A stretch of DNA of 64,000 nt from a virus. Position numbers and translations under genes: made by a program. Where the stretch lies: positions 1 to 64,000 of the IMG/VR virus record IMGVR_UViG_3300037258_000653. One strand, given 5' to 3'. The notes beneath the pieces were generated by a model, which was given only the letters and a program-made list of their open reading frames with translations, ran no database searches and was not told the DNA's origin. Positions 31,689 through 40,452 of this stretch are shown here, in pieces. Positions within the stretch are counted from its first letter, which is position 1. Each line of letters opens with the position of its first letter.

Positions 31689-33188
31689 TCAGGCCGGGGT
31701 GTTGAGCAGGACGACGGGCGACAGGGTGCTCGCGGACCCGTTCGCCGGGGTGATCGGCGACTGCTGCCAGATCCGGCCGTCCATGCGCTGGATGACCCGG
31801 TAGGCCACCAGGTCGGACGCGAACAGGTACTCCTCGCTGGTGGCGATCTGCATCGACTGCCGGTCGCCCAGGAGGTAGTAGGAGAGGTCCACGAAGGACA
31901 GCGCGCCGGCCGTGGTGGTGTTGCCGCTCGCGGAGGACGGCATCTTCTCGGAGACGATCAGCGGGCGGCCCATGAGCATGTAGCTCTGGCCGTCGCCCTT
32001 GCTGCCGCCCGGCGCGCCCAGCGCCTGGAAGCCCTGCAGCCACAGCGGCGGCGCGACGTTGCTGGCCGCCATCTGCAGCAGGCTCGCGATCACGTCCGGC
32101 GAGCACAGCCACACCGCGCTGCCCAGGCTGGCCGGCCACATCCGGGAGTACATGGCCGCGATGTCGGCGAACGCGACCACGTAGTCGGTGCCCGAGTTGA
32201 TCTTCACGGCGGCCGGGCTGTTGAGGAAGCCCTGCGGCTCCGCAGTCCCGTTGCCGTTGATGAAGGCCATGTCCTCGAACCACGCCATGGCCCGCGGGAA
32301 GAAAGCGTTGAACCACCGGTCAAGCGGCGTGATCGCGTCCTGCAGCAGCTCGTTGGGGATCGTGGTGTAGGCCGTGAGCTTGCGGGCCTCCAGCTCGACC
32401 CTCCCCCACTTCGGCGCGGACGCCGCGAGGGTGCCGCCCTCAGCGGTCCAGTAAGCCGCGACGCCGCCGTACACGTTGCTCGCGTGGCTGGTGTCGTCGA
32501 TGGCGGGCAGCGGCACCCGCAGGCTGTCCATCGGGATGACCGTCGACCGGGGCCGGACCACCGAGGTCTCCAGCGACAGCATGAGGATCTCCGAGCGGAG
32601 GATCTCGGGGACCAGGTAGCCGCCCTCGGACGGCAGCCGCTCGGCCATGCCCGCGTTCCGCGGCCTCGTCAGCGCGTTGAACAGGGCCTGCTTGTAGCCC
32701 TTGATCTCCTCCAGCCGCGCGGTGTCGCCCTGGTCCTTGGCGACGTGCTCCCCCTTCCACATCGTGTAGAGGAAGGAGCGCATCGACTCGGCGTACGGCG
32801 CGTCGTCGAGGACGGCGCCGTACGCCGCGTCGTCGAACGCGCCCTGCACCCGCACCTGGTGCTTGGCGTCGGCGACCCGGGACCTGGTGATCGCGCGGTC
32901 GCGGCGGACGTCGCGGGCGGTCAGCTGGGTGGTGCCCGGCTTGAAGCCGCGCGGGGAGTAGCCGCCGTCGGCCTGGGCCTGGAGGAACTGCTGCATGCCG
33001 AGCTGCATTTCCTCCCGCATCTGCTGGCCCAGCTCGGCCTTCTTGCTCTCCATTGCCTTGACCATGTAGGCCTGGGTGAACTCGCCGAACTTGCCGGGCT
33101 CCGTCAGCAGGCCGGCCAGGCGGCCGTCGTCGTTGAGGAGCTCCTCCATCTGCTCGGCGGTCTCGGGGATCGCGGTCTGGCCCTTCAT
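31689..33188 (-). CDS. Major capsid protein 1 (HK97 fold, with N-terminal scaffold-like region)
   Basis: 499 aa. Residues 1-150 are helical and coiled (TQAYMVKAMESKKAELGQQM), like the delta/scaffolding domain that HK97-type capsid proteins lose on maturation. The core starts near ALTRPRNAGMAERLPSEGG (172-190) and contains LVPEILRSEILML, YWTAEGGTLAASAP, ARKLTAYTTIPNELL and FINGNGTAEPQG. It follows the ClpP-like protease, which would remove the N-terminal region. A second capsid paralogue lies at 28831. Confidence 0.92.
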   Translation of the reverse strand: MKGQTAIPETAEQMEELLNDDGRLAGLLTEPGKFGEFTQAYMVKAMESKKAELGQQMREEMQLGMQQFLQAQADGGYSPRGFKPGTTQLTARDVRRDRAITRSRVADAKHQVRVQGAFDDAAYGAVLDDAPYAESMRSFLYTMWKGEHVAKDQGDTARLEEIKGYKQALFNALTRPRNAGMAERLPSEGGYLVPEILRSEILMLSLETSVVRPRSTVIPMDSLRVPLPAIDDTSHASNVYGGVAAYWTAEGGTLAASAPKWGRVELEARKLTAYTTIPNELLQDAITPLDRWFNAFFPRAMAWFEDMAFINGNGTAEPQGFLNSPAAVKINSGTDYVVAFADIAAMYSRMWPASLGSAVWLCSPDVIASLLQMAASNVAPPLWLQGFQALGAPGGSKGDGQSYMLMGRPLIVSEKMPSSASGNTTTAGALSFVDLSYYLLGDRQSMQIATSEEYLFASDLVAYRVIQRMDGRIWQQSPITPANGSASTLSPVVLLNTPA

Positions 33189-34645
33189 GCGTGTGCTCCT
33201 CTCAGAGCCGTGCGGATGGACTCCAGGTCGGGCCTGGAGTGGTTCTCGCCGACGCTGTCGCTGGTGTCCGGCTCGTAGTCGGGGTTGACGCGCTTCATGA
33301 GGCGCTGGAGCAGGGCCTTCGCCTCGCTGGCGTTGGTCAGGCCGTCGGTCTGCGGGAGTCGCGACAGGGCGTTCTCCACGCCGGCGGCGTTCGGCGGGCT
33401 GGACGGCGTGTACTTGTAGGGCAGCGCCCAGGCGTCCTGGGTGGCCTTGTCGCCGGCCTTCTTCCCGGCGCAGATCCCGCCGTAGAACGCGGCCGGGTCG
33501 TCGGACTCGGCCCCGTTGTGCCAGGCCTTGCTGGCGTCCCAGTCGCTGTCGTCCACGCCGCCGCCGGCCGCGGCGATCTCCTCGCGGATCAGCGCGCGGA
33601 GCTGCTCCGCGTCCAGGCCGTCGCCGGCGGGCAGGGGCTTGCCGGGCAGGCTCTTGAGCTGCTTGCCGTCCTTCGACCAGTAGTCGTGGTCGGTGTCGCC
33701 CTCGGGGCAGGCGTCGCAGTCGCCGTCGCCGTCGGGGTCGGTGCGCTCGTGGTCGCCGTGCATGTCCTTGCCGGCCGCCCGGGCGATCTCCTCGCGGGCG
33801 ATGGCCCGGGCCGCGTCCGCGGTCAGGGCGTCGGCCGGGGCGTCCGGGGTGTCGGGGGTGGCCTCGTCGCCGTTGTCGCCGCCGTCGCCGTCGTCGGGGG
33901 CGTTCCCCGACCCGCCGCAGGAGGGGCAGGTGCGGCCTGCCTTGCCGGTACGCGGGTGCTTCAGCCGGCCGGTGCCGCCGCAGGTCTTGCAGTCCCCGCC
34001 CGAGGCGGCGGCGGGCAGCTCGCGGAGCGCGGCCGCGATCCGGCTGGGCAGCTGCCAGGCGGCGACGTCCATGCCGGCCGGCAGCTCGGCCCGGCCGGCG
34101 CCGACCGTGTCGGCCAGGCCCGCGTCGACGGCTTCCTGCGCCTTGTACCAGGTCTCGGCCTTCATGGCGGCCCGCCAGGTCGCGGAGTCGCCGGCGGCGG
34201 ACCGCTCGGCGTAGATGTCGGCCAGGTTCGCGGACACCTCGTCGAGGGTCTGCGCGGTCTTGGCCATCTCGTCGGCGTTGCCCTGGCAGCAGCCGAACGC
34301 GTCGTGGATCATGATCATGGCGCCGGGCTGGATGACGCGTTCCTGCCCGGCCTGGAAGATGACGCTGGCGATGCTGGCGGCCAGGCCGTCGGCTATGGTG
34401 GTCACCGGGCCGGGGTGGTTGCGGATCACGCTGCCGATCGCGATGCCGTCGAAGACGTCGCCGCCGCCGGAGTTGATGTGGACCTCGATCGCGCCGCTCA
34501 CGCCGGACATCTGGCCGGCGAAGTCAGCCGAGGAGATCCCGCCGAACCAGCCGCCGCCCCCGATGTCGTCGTACACGTCGACCCGGGTCACGCCGCCGCC
34601 GGCGTCGCCGCGGATCCGGCACTTCATCGGGTATGCGTGCTTCAC
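33185..34645 (-). CDS. ClpP-like head maturation protease with DnaJ-type zinc motif and C-terminal domain
   Basis: 486 aa. The first 200 residues are ClpP-like: EVHINSGGGDVFDGIAI, catalytic Ser91 in DGLAASIAS and His114 in MIHDAFG. A zinc-binding DnaJ-like segment follows (CKTCGGTGRLKHP and CPSCGGSG), then an acidic linker and a C-terminal domain (WHNGAESDDPAAFYGGIC, ALPYKYTPSSPPNAAGVENA). The enzyme would process scaffold and capsid N-termini. The added zinc and C-terminal domains probably tie it to the prohead interior. Confidence 0.86.
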   Translation of the reverse strand: MKHAYPMKCRIRGDAGGGVTRVDVYDDIGGGGWFGGISSADFAGQMSGVSGAIEVHINSGGGDVFDGIAIGSVIRNHPGPVTTIADGLAASIASVIFQAGQERVIQPGAMIMIHDAFGCCQGNADEMAKTAQTLDEVSANLADIYAERSAAGDSATWRAAMKAETWYKAQEAVDAGLADTVGAGRAELPAGMDVAAWQLPSRIAAALRELPAAASGGDCKTCGGTGRLKHPRTGKAGRTCPSCGGSGNAPDDGDGGDNGDEATPDTPDAPADALTADAARAIAREEIARAAGKDMHGDHERTDPDGDGDCDACPEGDTDHDYWSKDGKQLKSLPGKPLPAGDGLDAEQLRALIREEIAAAGGGVDDSDWDASKAWHNGAESDDPAAFYGGICAGKKAGDKATQDAWALPYKYTPSSPPNAAGVENALSRLPQTDGLTNASEAKALLQRLMKRVNPDYEPDTSDSVGENHSRPDLESIRTALRGAHA

Positions 34646-35226
34646 CGTGCACCTGCCAGTGCTAGGGCGCGGTCCCAGCCGGACGCCGGCCGGGGCGCGG
34701 CATCGGCGGGGGCGGCGCTGAACGGGTAGGTCGTGCGCTGCGCGGCGTGCTGCGCGGACACGCCGGCGAAGGTGACCGGGACCGGGCCGATCCGGCCGAC
34801 GGGGTCGGGGTCGCCGGGGTCCTGGTAGCAGAGGGTCATGTGGGCGGTGAACCCGTGGGCGGAGGCGATCTCGATGCCGGCGGCGGCCAGGGCCTCCTCG
34901 GCGTCGCGGCGCAGGACGTCCAGGGCCGGCGAGTCGACGATGGCGACGATCGCGTCGCCGCCGTCGCCGCCGGTGAACCGGGCGTGCCCGGACACGGTGG
35001 CCGCCAGCGGGGGCCGGGCGGCCAGCGACGCGGCGGCGCTGTTCACCGCGGCGGCGGAGATGCCGGCGGAGTCGCCGAGGTAGGCGATCGTGACGTGCAT
35101 GTCGGCCGGGTCGAGGCCGCCGTCGACGGCGAGCTGCTCCGCGACTTCCGGCGGCGGGTACAGGGCGATCATGCAGGCGCCGGTGAAGTCCGGCTGGCTG
35201 CCCGCTTGCTGCTCCTGGCCGGTCAT
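34642..35226 (-). CDS. 2H phosphoesterase (LigT-like)
   Basis: 194 aa from ATG 35226, in ATGA overlap with the portal end. Two HxT motifs typical of 2H phosphoesterases are present: His44-Val-Thr46 in MHVTIAYLG and His129-Met-Thr131 in AHMTLCY. The family hydrolyses or ligates 2'-5' or cyclic phosphodiester bonds; phage members include Acb1, which degrades CBASS cyclic nucleotides. Its place between portal and protease is shared by other actinophage genomes, so a packaging link is also possible. Confidence 0.8.
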   Translation of the reverse strand: MTGQEQQAGSQPDFTGACMIALYPPPEVAEQLAVDGGLDPADMHVTIAYLGDSAGISAAAVNSAAASLAARPPLAATVSGHARFTGGDGGDAIVAIVDSPALDVLRRDAEEALAAAGIEIASAHGFTAHMTLCYQDPGDPDPVGRIGPVPVTFAGVSAQHAAQRTTYPFSAAPADAAPRPASGWDRALALAGAR

Positions 35227-36632
35227 GCCGCGGCCCCGAGCGCGTTCCACGCCGCCTGGTTGCGGCGGAGCATCTCGACTGCGTCCCAGGGCCGCAGCCG
35301 CAGCACCGCCTGCGCGGCCTGGCCGCCGTCGCCGGCGTCCTGCCCGGCCGGGGCCAGCTCGCCGGCGCCTGGCGAGGGCGGCATCCCGGCCGGCAGGCCG
35401 CCGGGCGGCGGCGAGCTGATCATCTTCATGTCCGGCAGGCCGACGATCTTCGCGGCGTCGTGCGGGTCGCATCCCGAGGTCACCAGCACGGCGAACGCCC
35501 CGGCCTTGGCGGTCAGCTCGAGGTTGTCCTGCTCCCGGTTGACCGGCGACGGGTAGGAGAAGTCGAACTCCACGCCGTCGCCGGTGGCGCCGAACTTCGG
35601 CAGGTACTGGTAGTTCAGGACGTCGCGCCAGCGGCGGAGCCGGGGCGCGACCTTCCACGCCGCGAAGATCTCCTCGCCGGTCTGGGCGTTCGCCCTGTTC
35701 ACGTCATCGACGAGCCCGGTCATGATCTTGTGCATGCCGGCGGACTCGCGGATCCGGTCACCGCCGGTGGACATCAGGTTCGCGAAGTCCATGTCCTTCG
35801 CGGAGGCTGACGTGGGCACCCAGGTGACGCCCTCGAGGACCGCGACCCGGTGGGCGCGGGAGACGCCGCGGTGCGCGTCGCGCCACCGGTCGGTCAGCTC
35901 ATCCCATTCCTCGTCCGAGATGCGGTGATCGACGCTCAGCACTCCGTCGGGCCGCGCGGAGTTGTAGAAGAACTGCTTGTTGTACTGGGCGGCGTACCGG
36001 ACGGCGTCGATCTCGTCCAGGACGGGCTGCACCCAGCCGGTCCCGTTGTAGGGATCCATCGGGTCGGGCAGCGGGTTGAAGATCACCTCGTCGGGCAGCA
36101 GCGGGATCCGCTCCCGCCCGTCGGGCGTGGAGTACACCCAGCCCCGCAGGTAGGTCTCCGGGTCGGGCACCGGCGTCATCCGGTCCGGGCGCACCGGCCA
36201 GATCCCGATCGGGAGATCGCTGCCCGGCAGCCGGGTCAGCACCCAGTGGCACTTGCCGGTGAGCTCCTGGTACAGCTGGGAGATCTCGAACAGCCGGGAC
36301 CGGGACCAGAACTTGTTCGGCCTCTTCAGCAGCGCCAGCGCGGCGTGCTGGACGACCTCGGTGCGCTGGTCAGAACCCTGGCTGGACGTGGAGTAGCGGA
36401 CCCGGCCGTCCTGCGGCTGCTGGCGGTACAGGCCCCACGCCGGGCCGGCTGTCGCCTCGGCGAGCAGCCCGGCGTTGGAGTGCGTCGTCCCGTTCGAGCC
36501 GAAAGCCCGCAGCAGCCGCTCGTCCGGGCTCGTTCCCGTCGGCATCGCCCGGGCCACGGCCTCGCCGATCGGCACCGGCGGCCTGTCCTGCGGGCCGGCC
36601 GCCGCGGCAATCGCCTTCCCGAGCAGGCTCAC
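35223..36632 (-). CDS. Portal protein
   Basis: 469 aa from GTG 36632 (GTGA overlap). Portal signatures: PNKFWSRSRLFEISQLYQEL, WPVRPDRMTPVPD, RGWVYSTPDG, LPDEVIFNPLPDPMDPYNGT and AAQYNKQFFYNSARPDGVL, followed by DANRANAQT-like VNRANAQTGEEIF. Forms the dodecameric DNA gate at one capsid vertex. A Pro/Gly-rich stretch near residue 415 precedes a short C-terminal helix. Confidence 0.92.
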   Translation of the reverse strand: MSLLGKAIAAAAGPQDRPPVPIGEAVARAMPTGTSPDERLLRAFGSNGTTHSNAGLLAEATAGPAWGLYRQQPQDGRVRYSTSSQGSDQRTEVVQHAALALLKRPNKFWSRSRLFEISQLYQELTGKCHWVLTRLPGSDLPIGIWPVRPDRMTPVPDPETYLRGWVYSTPDGRERIPLLPDEVIFNPLPDPMDPYNGTGWVQPVLDEIDAVRYAAQYNKQFFYNSARPDGVLSVDHRISDEEWDELTDRWRDAHRGVSRAHRVAVLEGVTWVPTSASAKDMDFANLMSTGGDRIRESAGMHKIMTGLVDDVNRANAQTGEEIFAAWKVAPRLRRWRDVLNYQYLPKFGATGDGVEFDFSYPSPVNREQDNLELTAKAGAFAVLVTSGCDPHDAAKIVGLPDMKMISSPPPGGLPAGMPPSPGAGELAPAGQDAGDGGQAAQAVLRLRPWDAVEMLRRNQAAWNALGAAA

Positions 36633-37003
36633 TGGCCCGTCAGCTCCAGGTCCAGGGCCAGCAGCGACACGCCGGTCACGACCCAGCCCCACACCGGGCC
36701 GGCGTGAAACGCCCCGATATCGACCGAGGTCAGCGCGGCCACGGCGATCACGTGCTCACGGGCCTGCGCCACGAGTGCCTGAGCGCGGCCCCGGCCCGGA
36801 CGCTCGCGGCCCCGGCTCCGCGCGAGCACGGAGCTGACCGCGCCGATGCCGGTCCCCAGCAGCGACCGGCGTCCTGACGGGGCTCCGGCCGCGGTCACCG
36901 GCGGCCTGCCAGGCGACGCGCGCGAGACCACCCGGCCAGGGGCCGGGCAGCCCGCCCCGGCAGCGAGCCGGGAACCGTGACGACCGCCACGCTCTGCCTC
37001 CAC
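36629..37003 (-). CDS. Membrane-associated protein preceding the portal, unknown
   Basis: Up to 124 aa from GTG 37003; GTG 36898 (89 aa) is an alternative and the Arg/Pro/Gly-rich first 40 residues may be non-coding. The C-terminal part is helical with hydrophobic stretches: AREHVIAVAALTSVDIGAF and WGWVVTGVSLLALDLEL. Overlaps the portal start by 4 bp. Role unknown. Confidence 0.5.
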   Translation of the reverse strand: MEAERGGRHGSRLAAGAGCPAPGRVVSRASPGRPPVTAAGAPSGRRSLLGTGIGAVSSVLARSRGRERPGRGRAQALVAQAREHVIAVAALTSVDIGAFHAGPVWGWVVTGVSLLALDLELTGQ

Positions 37004-37136
37004 CGCAGGGCGCCCCGCGACCGCAGGACGCGCTGTGTGCGATCACTGTAACTCACAGAAACCGTAAATCCTGCGGTGTAATGGCTCCAGAACGCTAAAT
37101 CTTGTTGCCAAGAAGGCGGATTGGACGGCAGGACAC
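37004..37136. promoter_or_regulatory. Divergent regulatory region between terminase and structural operons
   Basis: A 133-bp gap between the minus-strand structural operon and the plus-strand terminase genes, clearly more A/T-rich than the surroundings (TAACTCACAGAAACCGTAAA, CTAAATCTTGTTGCC). CTGTG and CACAG flank it as a short inverted repeat. Divergent late promoters are expected here, but no confident -35/-10 pair was identified. Confidence 0.45.
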
Positions 37137-37484
37137 TTGCAGGACGTCGCGAAGATGCTCTGGCCGTCCATCGTCGAGACTCTCGCCGCGCTGCCGGACG
37201 ATCCCGCGTACGCCGCGCTCCGGAAGCTCATCGAGCGCTACGCCAAGGTCATCGACGGCCTCCCCGAGCACGGCGACGCCCGCACCCGCGACCAGGCCTG
37301 GGGCCTGCGGTGGATCGGCCCCGAGCTCCTGCGCGCCCTCGACGCCCTCGGCGCCACCCCCGAGGCGAAGGCCCGCATCGACAAGCTCGCCAGCGCAGGC
37401 AAGGGAGGAGGCGGGAAACCCGATGCCTCCGGCGGCAAGCTCCCTGGCCTCCGCAGCGCCCTCGCTTCGCGCAGCGCCCCGTAA
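37137..37484 (+). CDS. Terminase small subunit
   Basis: 115 aa from TTG 37137 (or ATG 37155). MLWPSIVETLAALPDDPAYAAL, YAKVIDGLPEHGDARTRDQAWGLRWIGPELL and ATPEAKARIDKLA match actinophage small terminases, which bind pac/cos DNA and recruit the large subunit. Its end overlaps the large subunit by 62 bp. Confidence 0.78.
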   Translation: MQDVAKMLWPSIVETLAALPDDPAYAALRKLIERYAKVIDGLPEHGDARTRDQAWGLRWIGPELLRALDALGATPEAKARIDKLASAGKGGGGKPDASGGKLPGLRSALASRSAP

Positions 37485-39036
37485 CCTCCGCGGCAAGACC
37501 ACCCCGCGGCTGTTCACCCCGCCGCTGCGGCAGCTGTCCCGCCGGACCAGCAACGGCTACTACGTCGCCGACTTCGCCGAGGCCATCGGCACCCCGCTGC
37601 AGCCCTGGCAGCGGTGGGCCGCCATCCACGCCATGGAGCTGCTGCCCGGCGGCGAGTACCGGTTCAAGATCGTCCTGGTCATCGTCGCCCGCCAGAACGG
37701 CAAGTCGAACCTGAAGAGGGCCGTCACCCTCTGGCGGATGTACATGCAGCCCAGGTGCCGCGTCCTCGGCATCGCCCAGGACCTCTCCCTGGCCCGCGAC
37801 CAGTGGCAGATGTGCCAGGACACCATCCAGGAAGACGCCGACCTGCTGGAGGAGTGGGGCGGCGTCCGGAACGTCAACGGCGACGAGAAATTCTGGCTCG
37901 CCAACAAGGCCCTCTACGCCATCAAGGCCCCCAACCGGAAGGCCGGCCGCGGCGGCTCCAACGACGAAGTCAACATCGACGAGCTCCGCGAGCATCAGAC
38001 ATGGAAACCATGGGCCGCCGTCTCCAAGACCACCATGGCCCGCCCGAACAGCCAGATCTGGTGCATGTCCAACGCCGGCGACGACACCTCGGTCGTGCTC
38101 AACCGGCTCCGCGACCGGGCGCTCACCGGCGACGACCCCACCATCGGCCTCTTCGAGTGGTCAGGCGCCTACGACGACGACGGTGACAGCTACTGCGCCA
38201 TCGACGACTGGGCCCAGATAGCCCAGGCCAACCCCGTCCTCGGCTCGCTCATCTCAGCCGCCGCCATCGGCTCCTCGATGAGCAACGACCCGCCCGACAT
38301 CTACCGCACCGAGGTCCTGTGCCAGCGCGTCCGCCAGATCGACGGCGCCATCAGCATGATCGCCTGGGGCAGCTGCTCCGACCCCGGCGTCACCATGGAC
38401 TCCCTCCGCACCCGCCTGTGCTGCGGCTTCGACGTCGCGCCCGACGACGGCCACGCCACCCTCGCCGTCGCCGCCAGGACCGGCGACGGGAAGATCCGCG
38501 GCGAGATCGTCAAGTCCTGGCCCTCCGCCATGGCCGCCCGCGCCGAGCTCCCCGCCATCCTCGCCCGCATCAGGCCCTGCGTCGTCACCTGGTTCCCCGC
38601 CGGGCCCGCCGCCGCGCTCGCCCCCATCATGTGCAACCCCGGCGGCCGGCCCGTCAAGCTCGAGAAAGCCGGCCCTGGCCGCACCGCCTGGGTCGAGCTC
38701 ACCGGCGCCGACGTCGCCAAGGCCTGCCAGGGCCTCGGCAACCTCATCAAGGGCCGCCAGATCCTCCACAACAACGACCCGCTCCTCAAGGACCACCTCG
38801 GCGCCGCCACCCGCCGCAAGGTCGGCGACGGCTGGGTCTTCGCCCGCCGCCCGAAGAACCCCGGCAACACCGCCCCCGCCCCCGACCCCGGCGAGGACCC
38901 CGCCGCCGCCGACCCGGCCGCCCAGCAGGCCGCCCGCGACGGCGCCGTCGACGCCGCCTACGCCTTCGCCGGCGCCGTCCACGGCGCCCTCATCCTCCCC
39001 GAGCCGGCCCGCGCCCGGATCCGGCTCCTCGCCTAG
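37423..39036 (+). CDS. Terminase large subunit
   Basis: 537 aa from ATG 37423 (AGGAGG upstream). PLQPWQRWAAIHAMELLPGG starts the ATPase; Walker A variant VARQNGKS (88-95), Walker B with Asp186-Glu187 in VNIDELREH, then a coupling region. The RNase-H-like nuclease follows, with Asp in CGFDVAPDDG and the C-terminal DAAYAFAGAVHG. This is the DNA packaging motor, on the opposite strand from portal and capsid genes. Confidence 0.93.
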   Translation: MPPAASSLASAAPSLRAAPRNLRGKTTPRLFTPPLRQLSRRTSNGYYVADFAEAIGTPLQPWQRWAAIHAMELLPGGEYRFKIVLVIVARQNGKSNLKRAVTLWRMYMQPRCRVLGIAQDLSLARDQWQMCQDTIQEDADLLEEWGGVRNVNGDEKFWLANKALYAIKAPNRKAGRGGSNDEVNIDELREHQTWKPWAAVSKTTMARPNSQIWCMSNAGDDTSVVLNRLRDRALTGDDPTIGLFEWSGAYDDDGDSYCAIDDWAQIAQANPVLGSLISAAAIGSSMSNDPPDIYRTEVLCQRVRQIDGAISMIAWGSCSDPGVTMDSLRTRLCCGFDVAPDDGHATLAVAARTGDGKIRGEIVKSWPSAMAARAELPAILARIRPCVVTWFPAGPAAALAPIMCNPGGRPVKLEKAGPGRTAWVELTGADVAKACQGLGNLIKGRQILHNNDPLLKDHLGAATRRKVGDGWVFARRPKNPGNTAPAPDPGEDPAAADPAAQQAARDGAVDAAYAFAGAVHGALILPEPARARIRLLA

Positions 39037-39776
39037 GCCTGGGTCACCACGGCCGGCGACACGATGAGGTCCGTCCGCCCGATCCGGATCCTGTCGCCCT
39101 TCGCCAGCAGCGCCGGCCCGTAGACCCGCTCGTCGTTGAGCCACGTGCCGTTCGTGCTCGCCAGGTCCTCCAGGTACCACCCGTCGTCCCGCAGCACGCA
39201 CTTCGCGTGCTTTACCGACGCGAACTCATCGGCCACGACCAGGTCCCCCGTCTTCCCGATCGTGAAGTCAGCGCTGAACAGCAAGCCAGCGCCAGTGCCG
39301 CCCCGGATGATCAGCGCCGTCAGCGGAAGCGCCGGGTCCGCATCCCAGCCCGGCAGGAAACCGGGGTGATCGGACCAGCTCGCCGCGGCAGCGCGCAGCG
39401 TCGGGCAGCGATCCAGCGTCGCCGACCTCGGCCGGCCGCGCCCGTCCTGCCCGCAGCCCAGGCAATGCGGCAGCCGCGCCTCGATCGTGCCGTCCTCGCC
39501 GTGCCGCTCCGCCCAGGTGCAGTGCTCGCGGCGGATCCGGCGCTTCACCTCGATCTCCCGCAGCATCCGGCCGGTCGCGGACGGCGGCAGCCCGCGCAGT
39601 TCCTGCGCCGCGATGATCTCCCTCGTTGCCTGGTCGGCCATCATGGCCATCAGCACGCTGACGAGGACCTCACGTTCCTCTTCGCTCTCCCCGGCCTGGG
39701 CCCCGGCCTCGGCCATTGACGACAGGAACTCCGCGTCATCAGCCAGCCGGCCGTCGATGAAACCGCCGATGCTCAC
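39033..39776 (-). CDS. DUF6221-like domain fused to FHA domain
   Basis: 247 aa. Residues about 25-145 resemble DUF6221: LREIEVKRRIRREHC, a Cys-x2-Cys (HCLGCGQ), CPTLRAAAASWSDHPGFLPGW. Residues about 150-245 are a forkhead-associated domain: DFTIGKTGDLVVADEFASVKHA and EDLASTNGTWLND, with the STNGT loop intact. FHA domains bind phosphothreonine, so the protein could read host Ser/Thr kinase signals. Converges with terminase, overlapping 4 bp. Confidence 0.8.
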   Translation of the reverse strand: MSIGGFIDGRLADDAEFLSSMAEAGAQAGESEEEREVLVSVLMAMMADQATREIIAAQELRGLPPSATGRMLREIEVKRRIRREHCTWAERHGEDGTIEARLPHCLGCGQDGRGRPRSATLDRCPTLRAAAASWSDHPGFLPGWDADPALPLTALIIRGGTGAGLLFSADFTIGKTGDLVVADEFASVKHAKCVLRDDGWYLEDLASTNGTWLNDERVYGPALLAKGDRIRIGRTDLIVSPAVVTQA

Positions 39777-39800
39777 GCTTCCCCATCCTGCCGCAGGCCG

Positions 39801-40199
39801 CTAAGCCGGGACTACCACGAGCGACGTCCGGCCCACGCCGATCCAGTCGCCCTTCGCCAGCGGCACCGGCCCGTGCACCCGCTGCCCGTTCAGCCGCGTC
39901 CCGCTCGTGCTCGCCAGGTCCTCCAGGTACCACACGCCGTCCGCGAGCCGGGCCAGCGCATGCTTCCCCGACGCGTGCTCATCGGCCACGGCCAGGTCCC
40001 CGGCCTGCCCGATCACGAAATCCCCGGTGAACATCGACGGCTCGCCGCCCCGCGGCTGGATGATCAGCACGGTGCTCGCCATTCCGCCGGAGGCCGCGCG
40101 GCCGAGCCCGGCCAGTGCCTCGGCCGCTTCCCGCGCCGCGGCGCCGATACCGCCGATGTCGTGCTCGGCGCCCGCGATGCCGGCCTCGTCCGTGTTCAT
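39801..40199 (-). CDS. FHA-domain protein
   Basis: 132 aa from ATG 40199. C-terminal FHA domain: DFVIGQAGDLAVADEHASGKHA and EDLASTSGTRLNGQRVHGP. Clearly a paralogue of the neighbour at 39033, with an N-terminal helical region instead of DUF6221. The loop reads STSGT, not STNGT, which may weaken phosphopeptide binding. Confidence 0.76.
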   Translation of the reverse strand: MNTDEAGIAGAEHDIGGIGAAAREAAEALAGLGRAASGGMASTVLIIQPRGGEPSMFTGDFVIGQAGDLAVADEHASGKHALARLADGVWYLEDLASTSGTRLNGQRVHGPVPLAKGDWIGVGRTSLVVVPA

Positions 40200-40278
40200 G
40201 GCCGAAGCGTAGCCCCGGCCCCGGATGGTCACCATCCGGCGGCCGCCGCGCGCCGCGGTCCTGGCCGCGCGCCAGATG

Positions 40279-40452
40279 CTAGATGTACTCCGCCGCCTCC
40301 GGGTGCAGCTCGATCCACCGGTCCCGGTGGCGGCTCATCCAGTGCAGCGTGATCACGGCAAGATCTGAGCAGAGCGGATCCCGCCGCAGGAGATCCGCGC
40401 AAGCGGTGCAGCGGATCCAGCCCGGCGGCCTCGCCCGCAGCGGATCACGCAT
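40279..40452 (-). CDS. Small Cys/His-containing protein
   Basis: 57 aa. ATG 40452 is preferred over ATG 40461 because GGGAGG lies at the right distance. MRDPLRARPPGWIRCTACAD has a C-x2-C pair and the C-terminus HWMSRHRDRW supplies His, so a zinc-finger-like structure is possible. Function unknown. Confidence 0.55.
   Translation of the reverse strand: MRDPLRARPPGWIRCTACADLLRRDPLCSDLAVITLHWMSRHRDRWIELHPEAAEYI

Noticed and set aside
33191-34729. 512-aa plus-strand reading frame over the ClpP-like protease
   Set aside because: Low-complexity Val/Gly/Ala complement of the protease gene.
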